64,000 nucleotides of DNA from Owenia fusiformis (taxonomy: Eukaryota > Annelida > Polychaeta > Sabellida > Oweniidae), in the NCBI GenBank assembly GCA_903813345.2, contig CAIIXF020000001.1, forward strand, positions 39,527,366 through 39,591,365, given 5' to 3'. The notes beneath the pieces are model-generated. The model was not told the origin of the DNA, ran no database searches, and saw nothing but the letters and a program-made list of their open reading frames with translations. Of this stretch, positions 45,906 through 57,014 are shown one piece after another. Both the position numbers and the translations under genes were made by a program. Position 1 is the first letter of the stretch, and each line of letters starts with the position of its first letter.

Positions 45906-48900
45906 CTATTTCCTCGATGAGTGTCTCAACAAGCGAGCAAGTAGCTCTGAAGAAGGACCGTTCAATAGTTCCTCAAGTTCTGAATCAAGTCCATTATTCT
46001 GTGAAGCTTTACCACCGGAAGGCAAAATTGCCTTAACCAGGTCGTTCAGTTTGGCAGTTAGACGTCCGTCCAATGGGCTCGCAAGGTTCTGGTTGATGTA
46101 GTTTTGTAGATCGTTGAAGAAATACGAATAGAGTTCAGTGGGCAACAACGCCGAAAGCAAATTATTATCTGAAAATAGGACAATTAATAAATGCATTACC
46201 AGAGAGATGAATTTACACAGAAAGCACGAATATTATTATGTCCGAGCTATTACCATGGAAAATGGCAGAATACCAGTGAAAAGTATTTAGCAGGAAAGGA
46301 CCTTGCTCTACGTAAACCGTTTTGTTTGTACCTGCATTGGCCGAGACATATGAAGCGAATGCATCCAATGATTGTAAAGCTTGCATGAGTTTCAAGTAGC
46401 TAAGGTTTATGGTTTCCAGAAAAGTCACCAAGTGGGGCCTGTACGATTCCACGATTTCCTCGCTCATCAGCTTTGACACTAAGACGGCCTTGATATCCGC
46501 AACAAACTTATCCACCCGATCACCAGGCATCCTTATAAATTAATTATAAACAGAATTATGCATTGTTAATTTTATTCCACATCAAAACAAATTACGTCAT
46601 GTTCAGCATTCTCTAAGACTTTTTCAGTCTGTTTTGATAGCCGCATTACGTGTTGCTAATGAATGTAAGTGAAATGAGAAGCGATATCGATCAACGAGGC
46701 GACTACACACTTTTAATACATATAGTACTTCATGATGCCAAGCCTACCTGAGTGTATTAGACATTGCTTGCTTGACTGCTGGGAGAACCTCCTCCAAAGG
46801 TAAACAATCTTGCTCTGAAAAGTTTTTAAACAATTTATTGGAAAGAAATTCATCGTCGCATGTTTTAACCGCCAATGGAGTAATGCAGCACACTAAAGAG
46901 CAGCACTATTATATAAGGAACTAGGAGCATATGTTTTGATATCTTCCCGATTTCGTGTCTAAATATGTATTTCATCTCAAGGGGTCAAAAACGTAAATAT
47001 TTACATTCGAATTATCTGCATTTTCTAAGACACAGACCGTGAATCTAAGCGTATACAGATACTTACGGATTTGTTCAACTTTTTTAATAAAAGCATCCTC
47101 ATTCACCAAAAGATCTTCCTGAATACCATTGACAATTTCGACGTCCAGGTCAATGATTTGTTTAGCAGTCAGATCCTCTAGGCTATTTAGAGCCTCATTG
47201 CCCAGAAGTGCAGCCTTCGACCAATTTGCAGCTTTCTGGATTGTGCTCTCACTAACATAACGTACAATCTCTACAAAAATATGTTTATGCTTATCTTGAT
47301 TTGAATTTATCTGATTTTGTTGTTGCTTTGACTATTCTGCTTGGACTAAGGGAAAAGAAAATGCATAAACCAAAGAAAAGTATAGGTCAAGATGTCTGAC
47401 GCATATGCATTTGTACTACAACGGTATAATTCCATATCATATGATACGTTCTTCTTGAAAAATATTAGACCATTGAAGCAAAACCCTTGGACACTTACTT
47501 GACACGAGCCTTGGAAACATGTCTGAATTGTCTGGACATAAAGAGGCTTGCGTAGTAGTCTTAGGACGTGGCGTTACAGGTACCGTAGTCTGGCCTTCTT
47601 CGGTGGTGGTCGACTCTGTAGAGAACAGCAAGGCCTGGGTGGTGGACGGGGTAGTCTCATCTGGTCCCAAAATGACGGTAGTGGTCTCAACAGTGGTTGT
47701 GGAAGGAGGTGGTGGCATGGTAACTGTGGTAACCTCCGTCTCTGGTGTTGTAGGAGGAACAGGGGGATAAAAGAATAATTTCAACAGATCCAGATGTTGC
47801 CCAATCTCCTCTCCAAGACGTGTCAGCAGAACATATTCCATTTTGCCGATGATGGCTGGATCTATAAAACATACATATTTTATGATGTATCAATTACCAT
47901 TATATCTGTCAAAATAATATACCATACACAATAATTTACACACTAGCTCATAATAACGTACCTTTTACTTTTAATACATAGTCCAGCAGTTTTTGGTAAC
48001 CATTCTCCGAATCCAATTTGGCAAGTTGGTCGAGGCGTCTATTTACTAACTTGAAATATTCTGGCGATAGAAGAACTAGTTCCTCAATCAGTCCTTCAAT
48101 TACTGCAGCGATCTCCTCATCTTCGATACCATTGGTGAAACCTTTACTCATAATTTTGTACAATTCGTTGAACTCGTCCTCTTTAATCCTAACAATATAT
48201 AGTAAACACAATGTGTATTAGAAATATTCTCGAATTACTTTTATATTGGATATATAGAATTGCAAGGGTTAGGACCCGGTGTAAAAGGGTAGGAGGTCCT
48301 ATCAAATTATGGTCCTACTTTCTATTTATTTATATGGTGACCTAAATACAACTCTTTCCCTCATTATCGTATCCACAATCAGGGCCAGCAAGGGCCTTTT
48401 TGAAAGGGGACCATAATCCCCAGGGCACCATAATCCCCAGGGGACCATAATTTCTTTTACACCGGGTCTAGTTTCTCCCGAAGCCCTTTCAAGACATAGC
48501 AGATATGTACTTTTTAAAAACGTCCTTATCCGATATCATTAGATAAGGCGTTCCAAGTTTTTCAAATGTGATTTATTTTTTACCCTAAACGTATATTTAA
48601 TCGGCACGAATAAAAGCCTGGTAATATATTGATGATATTGAAGTAAATCTATCCTTTCTACAAGATGCGAAATAGGTTTTAAGTTTACCTGGTAGATATT
48701 CAATAAACGATAACCATCAAACCACTGTTTCACAGCTGGATGATTAACTGCAGTCAGTATCATTCAAGATGGTGGTCAAATTTTTTTCGTTTTTGATAAA
48801 CCAATGGCAATGATTTCAGCTAACTTTGCAACTAAGTTTAGTTGCAATTAGAGTCATCCAGCTGAACAGTGCCAACGAAAACAACAGAACCACTATAGCT

Positions 48901-51900
48901 TTTCTGTTGTAATTTGGTGCAAAAAATTGAATAATAGAAAATGTACTCACTTAAGTGTTGGCACTATACTCGAGATGAAATTCAACTCCTCACTTACACT
49001 TATACAACCATCTGTAACACATTTAAAATTAAACAGAAGATCTGGATATACAAAGGGGAATTAATAAATCAAAGACCACGTGTACCCATTAGTATCTAGA
49101 CTATTCAAGGCGGACTTAGCAAAGCGAATGGACTTTTTGTGTGTGATAAATTAAAATCCAATGGGTTTCGCACAAAGCTCATCTTGAAATGTTAACCAAA
49201 GCAAAATAGATAACTAACCATAGTTAATGGTTTCTTTTTGTATGGTCCACTCTTCTGCTATCTTTTTCAGTGTTTCTCCCTGTATGATACCAGCTAAATT
49301 TTTGGCAGCTCTGAGGAGTAATACTTCGGGGACTCGACCTTCTGGTGTTTGATGAGCATTTCTCAATATTGAAAAGATTGTGTTGGTCAAGATGAAAGAA
49401 TCTTCGCTATAAGCCCAGTATTGGAATAACTCTGAAAATACGTGAAAATAGGTGAAATGCACTGGAGTACGTTCAGTAAAGGTTGTACATCAAAATGAGA
49501 CTTTATACATTCATATATGTGCATACCATATAAGACTTTAAGAACAAACTGGAAGAGCACGACAAATCCACTACTTGGTACTTACTTTGAATAACCTCGT
49601 CCAGCATGACAGATTGACAAGCTGTGGGTAAAGGTTGTAGTTGATTCAAAGATTGAGGAGCCACATCTAAACACACGTTGATTCGTTGAGGACTTGCAGA
49701 AATATTGGACTGAAAGAACAAGTTGTTGTCTATGTATGGACTTAGCAGATTAGCAGCATAAGATAGCTTCTTTAACTTTATTTTGGCAGGCAACTGAGCA
49801 GTCGGTTCGGCAGGCAACTGAGTAGTCGGTTCAGCAGGCAACTGAGTAGTCGGTTCAGCAGGCAACTGAGTAGTCGGTTCAGCAGGCAACTGAGTAGTCG
49901 GTTCAGCAGGCAACTGAGTAGTCGGTTCAGCAGACAATTGAGTAGTCGGTTCAGCAGGCAATTGAGTAGTCGGTTCAGCAGGCAATTGAGTAGTCGGCTC
50001 AGCAGGCAATTGAGTAGTCGGCTCAGCAGGCAATTGAGTAGTCGGCTCAGCAGGCAATCGAGAAGTTGCTTCAGTAACAAGGGGAGTGGTTGGTTCGGTA
50101 GCCAATTGAGTTGTGGGTTTCTTTCCAAAAAAACTATCTATGACGTTTCCGACTACTTTGATGGGTTTGAGGAAACGTCTCTCTGAAAATCAAAATAAGA
50201 ATAAGTTTATTAAGTAACCCGAGTGCATTTAATCTGAAACGATATCACATTGACGCGAAGGTCAAAATACAAAATATTATTGGGGGCACTTTGATATATG
50301 GCATTTCAGCAATTTATGAATCTAAAACATAGATTCAAATTATTATTTTTGAGCCCCAAAAATATGAAATATCATGGTTATATACGATTGATGATCCATA
50401 CCCTTATTCCAATATACTTTAAACCGTTACTGTTTGCTTCAACTTCAACGAATTTATTGATTCGAATACAATTTTCATTAAGGGGGGGGGGGTCTACGTA
50501 TATTTATATTTTGTCTTAGAGGGAATTATGATTTATGGGTATGGCAAAAATATACTATAACCTCAAATCATTGAACTATGTTATTGGCTCAATTTGAATC
50601 TATGTTGTCATTCAGGAAATGCTAAAACGGACCCATAAAACACCATCATTATTAGATATACATCAGATTAAGGTAACGCTTAAGTTAATCAAATGGACAA
50701 AAACATGGCAGCCATATTTTTTTGATAAAGTCACAGGATTTCGTGTATCTGTTTTCCTTGTAGGTGAATGCACTGACTGACTAAAGAGACATGTCAAAGA
50801 AAACACCACATTTAAAAGCAATTTTTATAACTATGAATTGGAGGTGCAAGGGTCCCTAAAGCTAGCATGGAGACAGTGAAGTGAGGATAACGTTTAAAAA
50901 TTTCAAGGAGTAGGATTGCAATGGAGACACATTTTTTATAACTATGAATTGGAGGTGCATCGATCCCTAAAGCTAGCCTGGAGACCGTGAAGCGAGGATA
51001 ACTTTTCAAAATTTCAAGGAGTAGGATTGCAATGGAGACGCATTTGTAAGACTCCAAAATTTCCACAAATCATCTTACCTGACCAAGGAATATTGAAGGA
51101 GCATGAAAATGTGTGCTTCTTGCATTGTAAGGGTATAATAAAACTTTTTTTTTTTGAATTCTAAATATTTCATGTCCACCATTTTGTTTGCTGGGACTAT
51201 TTTCTAATCCTCACTCATGTATCCATGGTTTATCATTTATAAAGCCTCTATCATGTATCTATCATGATGATTATACTGTTATAGATAAAATATACTTGTG
51301 ATAATCCATGCCACTTGGTGAAGTCACAAAACTTGTATGAGGATTAATCAGGAAGTCTAGAAGTAGTTCCAGCAAACAAAATGGCGGACATGAAATATTT
51401 ATAAGAAACTATGGTTTGAGCTTATCGTACTCTAACAAAGCAAGAAGTGCACATTTTCATGCTCCTTTGATGTTCCTTTGTAAGGTAAGATGATTTGTGG
51501 AAATGTTGGATTCTTGCAAATGTGTGACCGTTACAATGCTACTCCTTGAAACATTCAAAAATTAGACTCTCGTCACACTCTTCATGCTAGCTTTGGGGAT
51601 CCATGCACCTCTAATTCATAGTTTTGAAAAATGCATTTAAATGTGATGTTTTCTTTGACGTGTCCGTTTAGTCAGGAAATGCATGCACATACAAGAAAAA
51701 CATTTTGAGGTTGAGATATACCCATAATACCCACAACAATTTTTGTCAGGGGTGAAGTGGGATAAAGATCAAAACTGGCAACATTGTTTCCAGAAATTTA
51801 TATCAGACCAAGTGGATTCTTGATTGGGGTGGTACAATGGTCATATTTATGAAAAATATCACCATATCTCGACCAATCCACCTAAACAGTCTAATATAAC

Positions 51901-54900
51901 ATCATGTATAAAACAATGGAGAAGACCTTAAACAATACTACCTATATAAATTATGTATGAAGGCATTGTATTTCCTTGCTTTTTTCAGGAAAGTATCATT
52001 ACACTGTCTACTTTTAGTAAACCTGGAAACAGGTCAATGGTAGCTCCTGTGTTGTCTGGAAACTTTGAAAGAATGTTTGGAAAAATAGAAAGTGTGAAAT
52101 ATCAGAATTTCCTGGAGTTCCCATTGAACTCCTACCAGATATTGTAAAAGAAGACAACGTAAAGATATTTTCCTGAAAAAAGCAAGGAAATTGACACATG
52201 CCTTGATACTTTATTTTGTACCAGAAAATAACATGTGCAGGTATAGCATTTTTTTACCAAACTGTTATTTTCCAGCTTACCTGTACCTGCTTTCTCAAAA
52301 TGAAAGCACCCGGCCAACATCACATATAGACATTATATAGTACAACTATTGTTGTAAGAGGGCCAATGCGCCCAAGAGAATTCAGCTGAATCTCAAGCAT
52401 AGTACAGTATCCGGATGGAATACATTCTTACCTGTTTGCAATTGTCTCATTTCGTTGTACAAATCGGTTAAGTCAGCATTGTTCCGATGAAAAAAAAGAC
52501 CTGAAACAGAAGGTTCAAAAGTGATAGTGATGATTGGTGCATTTTTTGTTCGACTATTTATAGTAAAATGTTAAATGTTAGTGTACTTTGAATTTAAAAA
52601 ATAAGCAATCAAATGACCAAATTGAAACAGCTTAATATGTAAAAATAGAAACATTTATGTTTATCCTAACTTTTGTATATTTCAGATAGTAATGTATAAT
52701 TTGCAGCAAAGCTGTGGCCTTTTGTAATTTAGGGAGTTTCAGCCATGTTATTTTTCCGAAAATAACATGGCAGAGAAGTATCATAATATAAGAGGACACA
52801 GATATGATAGCTAAACTACAAAAACTAAAATATACAGTCTGATCCAAAAATAAAAGACACCTGAAATTTTTAGCACAGTTTTGCTGAATTTGAATATTAA
52901 ATGTGCCAAACACTCCTCTATTGCTAGAATATATACTCCTGTAAATGATTATTAGCAGGATTAATGTCTCCAATGCTTTATATCAGCGTATGGTGGATAG
53001 TTTGTAAACATGTGAATCCACTTTTCAAATGGCAGCCATTGTTTTTGTAGTCTCAAACCAAAATGAAAATTGTTCAATTTGTATATCTGGTAATGTTATT
53101 GTATCAATTGATTGATAAAGACATATAAAGTATGGTATAATACATATTAAAGTTGTGTAAGTGGTGAAATGTTATTTTAAAATGGATTGTTGCAGAATTG
53201 TTTTTGAGACTATGCACAATTATTTTCAAAAATGGTGGACATTTAACATGTGGAAATCACTTCAAATTTTTAAGATCAAAATGGTCATTATGGACACAAA
53301 TTCCACTATACTGTATTTGTATTTTCCAGAACGGAGAAAATATAGTACTAATTCCCTGAGGTAAGAATTCATTATATGTGCGGCAGAATGTCTTTTTGAA
53401 ATCGATAGTAATTATTTATGGATCTGACTGTACAAAAGTTAGGATTAAGGTGCTATGGAAGTTAACAGGAAATGACAAAACAGGAAGTGACAATTTTCTT
53501 TGCATTTTTAGACATTTTTTGAACAAAGATAACGGAGTTCTGTTTTGACCTCCAGTCAATTAAACTAGTTCCAAGTACCATTTACAGGTCCAAGATCACA
53601 ATGTTTATGGTCAGAATGACCCTAAACATGATGAAATAACCTTTTCAGCCCTATGAAAATGTGACTGAAAAATAGCTAAAAGTAGGAGGTAGGAAAGGTC
53701 ACTGAACAGAATCTTTTGAATTTTTGAGAAAATGTGCCCAATATGATACAATCTTTGAAAATTTGATATCATTCATAGAAAAAAAAAATGAAAAAAATGA
53801 TTTGAAAAGCGATCTATTTTCCTTTTTATGACCGCCGTTTTTGTTTTAGACAATTTTCTAAAATTTCAAAGATTGTATCAGTTAGAGCATTATATTGGGC
53901 ACATTTTCTGAAAAATTGAAAAGATTCTGTTCAGTGACCTTCCCTAGCTCCTACTTTTAGCTTTTTTTCAGTCACACTTTCAAATAGTTCAACAAGTTAA
54001 ACCCAATACCACGGCTTTCATTTATTAATCTGAATGTTCTTGTAGCCGTGATTGGGTTTAACTTCCGTGCTATGCTTACATTTGTTGCAAATTCTCACTA
54101 TCAGTTATTACTTAAACGCGCATGAAATTCCATGCGCTGCCATAGACCATCATTAAACTTTTTTGCATTTAGGGGCAAATAGGCACGGACGTTAAACCTA
54201 GGGCGGGCCACAAGATATGTCAGATAAGAAATAAGGCCCAGACTAGGTTTAACTTGTTGAACTAACTTTCAAAGGGCTAAAAAGGTTATTTCATCATGTT
54301 TAGGGTCATTCTGACCATGCACATTGTGGTCCTGGTCATGTAAATGATATGTGGAAATAGGACTGGAGGTCAAACCAGAACTCTGTTATCTTTGTTAAAA
54401 AAATGTCTAAAAATGCAAAAAAAATTCACTTTCTGTTTCGTCATTTCCTGTTTACTTCCATGGCACCTTAATATAAATGTTTCTAATTTTACATAAACTG
54501 TTTCAATTTGGTCATTTGATTGCTTATTTTTTAAATTCAAAGTACCCACTTTAAAATTTTACTGTAGTACGGTTCTAAAAATACGGAAATCAGTAGTGTT
54601 TGAAGTGTAAACTGAAAATAGTTGTACTTTCGGAAAGGTCACTGAACAAGTATAATTTTTTCAGTGAATGTGCAAGGATATAATGCTAAACGATAGTAGC
54701 CTGGAAGATTTGACAAAATGTAGTGAAACAAGAATGGCGGTTATAAAAAGAAAAACCGATGGTTTTTGAATAAGTATGTTCAATTTATTTTTATTTTTGG
54801 GAATGAATTCGAATTTTCAAAACCATGTCCATTGTGATCACTAGTGCCCTCTTTATGCAATTATGAAAGATGTAGACCGTATATGAAACGTTATTTATTC

Positions 54901-55028
54901 CTGAAATACGAGGTACGAGTTTTTTTTATAAATGTAAAGCCATAATGGAGAGTTCAAATAGTTACAAAGAAAAAAAACTTACTTTGTCCACCCACGGAAA
55001 ACAACAAAATAGCAAACAGGACTCTCAT
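45906..55028 (-). CDS. Predicted secreted two-module helical protein with Thr/Pro repeats, copy B (about 769 aa)
   Basis: Paralogue of the gene at 30367-42119 with the same 11 exons and phases: 54983-55028, 52432-52500, 49586-50182, 49219-49431, 48951-49011, 47962-48188, 47499-47861, 47067-47270, 46748-46814, 46332-46531, 45906-46168. Every splice site and the frame look intact, so nothing marks it as a pseudogene. It has 11 LPAEPTTQ units, one of them LSAEPTTQ. Visible replacements relative to copy A include GNAIDS to GNVIDS, EEIVSV to EEIAAV, VEGI to VEQI, RVEEF to RVDKF and GLASELEELM to GLDSELEELL; both cysteines of each module are kept. The signal peptide exon is unchanged in protein sequence. 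The function is unknown. The matching promoter suggests similar expression unless distal elements differ. Confidence 0.84.
48273..48468. repeat. Half-deleted palindromic element (copy B)
   Basis: Keeps the left arm of the copy A palindrome (GACCCGGTGTAAAAGGG ... GGGGACCATAAT) and then jumps at TTTTACACCGG directly to the outer right end (ACCGGGTC). About 170 bp, essentially the whole right arm, is gone. Confidence 0.85.
49789..50052 (-). repeat. 24-bp coding repeat, 11 units (copy B)
   Basis: In-frame array in exon 3 of copy B, two units longer than in copy A and more homogeneous (almost all LPAEPTTQ). Unit variants alternate in blocks (CAACTGAG units 49789-49932, CAATTGAG units after that), as expected from unequal exchange or slippage. 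Confidence 0.95.
52675..53443. mobile_element. MITE-like element, CCTAACTTTTGTA ends (copy B)
   Basis: Counterpart of 39303-40080 with the same ends and internal hairpin. It interrupts the left arm of the foldback 52588-54545: the flanks CATTTATGTTTAT and ATTAAGGTGC match the continuous right arm (GGCACCTTAATATAAATG) once the element is removed. Confidence 0.75.
53985..54264. mobile_element. MITE with 9-bp target-site duplication (copy B)
   Basis: Same element and same flanking ACTTTCAAA repeats (53976-53984 and 54265-54273) as 40630-40906. Presence in both copies shows that insertion came before duplication. Confidence 0.88.
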
Positions 55029-55170
55029 ACTAACGCTCAGCTCGATCAACAGCACGTGTAATGAGTTACAAGTATGACGTTGTCTATTATTTATATTGAT
55101 TGGTTTTGCTAGGCACCTGAGTGTTTACATCTGATTGGCTGCATTTTCTCTTCTTATGGTTGATTGGACA
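55029..55170 (-). promoter_or_regulatory. Core promoter of copy B gene
   Basis: TATA-like ATATAAATAA on the - strand at 55087-55096, with the same CCAAT, CACGTG and TGACG words as copy A. Very few base changes are seen over this stretch. Confidence 0.65.
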
Positions 55171-55862
55171 GATCAAAATAATTGGTACAATGCAAATGGT
55201 ATGCTATTCGTTTTAATCGACGCACTGCGACCTGTAATTTTGGAACATTTTAATTTGAGCATAGTTTTAATTTGACTTTCAAAATGTTATGACAACTTTT
55301 CTAATTCATTTGACGAATGTAAACAAAGGAGATTGGGACCCTAAATGTTTCTTTTATCGACAGAGATATTTCTGGTGTCTAGAGAAAGTACAATCAATTC
55401 CCTTGAGTGTGTGCTATACAATATCACCATCCAAACTTGATGCGAAACATAATCTCCACTTCCATAGGATAAGGTCACAATTTTTCATAGAATGATCTGT
55501 TTTACTCAGTATTTAATCTTAATTAGGTAGCAACACAATATAATGAACTGTTGTCTATTTAAAAAATATACTGTTGTATCAAAAGGAAAGTACATTCCTT
55601 TTCTATTGTTTTTAAAGAATGGACATTTGGCAAGCTATAAAAAACAAGTGTGGCACAAATGACGATTGACAGTTTTTGATAGTTTCTATCCCCTAAAAAC
55701 AATATATAAATGTACAATACGTACCATTCTCTTGTTAGTATGCACTCTTTAGAATAAAACAATTCATCAATTTTTGTTGCTATCTTCATTATTGATTAAG
55801 CTTACTTACAAATATTGTGCTATGTTCAAATTCATACCTCCAGTATAGTCAATACAAAAGAA

Positions 55863-57014
55863 ATCATATTTCCAAATTGAATCATGGACCATTAACCTTC
55901 CATAAGAGTCAGTGTGGGGTTTAAGTAAGATAAATAATTCGCTTAGGGTCTTATGAGAAAATAATAGCCGCGGAATGATCTGCCACTCACCATGTGAACG
56001 CCGAGAACAAGTACTTGGCCGTATAGACGAAGGGGTTTATTATGCCATGGTTGTACGTACAAAATCGTCGGTTACGTCGTGCTTCAAACCTTTAGAGAAT
56101 GGAGTGATTTTTTTTGTCAAATTCATCATTTATTGCAAGTGAATTGTAACCGAATCGTAAATTACACCATTCAAACAAAATAGCCTTTTATTTATCATTT
56201 ATCAGGTGACCACTTTTTTGAATATATTCGATTGATACATGTACACCGGTCCCCACCTATTTATGAAGGCGCTACAAAATGGTTGAACTTCCGTAGGAGG
56301 TAATCATTAATCATTTCACCAATTGCAACAAAGAAGTCGATTTGAATCCAACTACAAGGACGATTGGAAGCCGTTATTCAAACTCGATACTACGTTGCCC
56401 GGTGTAGACCAATTTGGTAGCAATATTACTCTTAAAGACTAGAACTGCTGATGAAGCTTGATAATACTACCAAAACATTCGTGATGACCATCGTTCAACA
56501 AAATACATGGTCCAAAGAGAACTTTATAGAAATACGTTTACGAAATTGTGCCACTGCAAGCAACGGAGTATCGAGTTTGAATAATATGGCTGCCAATCCT
56601 CCTTGATCCAAATATTTACTCGTATTTAAAAAGTAACATCCGGTTACTGAAAACCTAGTCAGTAACGAGCAAATATATCCAGGCGCTCCAAGTCGAGTGA
56701 AAATTTCCTCACTTCAGCAAACAGGACGTTATCTGATGAATTTCATAACGTCTTGGTTGCGTTGTGTTAACGTCCTGGTTGCCAAACGAGGGTTTCTCAC
56801 TCGATTATTGGAGCCCTCGGATTTATATAATCGCGACTGATTCGCTTGTCAGTAACCGGATAATACCAATAACATATTGGTAAAATGTTTGGACACAAAT
56901 CGACCTTCTTGGTGACAATAATAAAAATTTCCCGACGGAAATGCATCCATTTTGTTATATTTGTTACATTGTAGTAAAGCCAACGTGAGGTTTTACAAGT
57001 ACACTCTACTCGAT
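55863..57014. other. Spacer between copy B and TIMP; nested foldback
   Basis: No gene seen. At about 56350-56620, TTCAAACTCGATACTACGTTGC pairs with GCAACGGAGTATCGAGTTTGA, and at about 56640-56875, CATCCGGTTACTGA..GTCAGTAAC pairs with GTCAGTAACCGGAT. Both sit inside a weaker outer inverted pair (about 56270-56960). They are probably foldback elements inserted close together. Confidence 0.55.

Larger units (their letters stand above)
44166..55862. repeat. Segmental duplication, copy B (11.7 kb)
   Basis: Direct counterpart of 28625-42952. Intron, exon and flank order is the same. Differences are short indels, two extra coding repeat units, loss of one palindrome arm (48273-48468), absence of the 2.26-kb copy A insert and a simpler right end of the nested foldback in intron 1. 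Confidence 0.95.
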
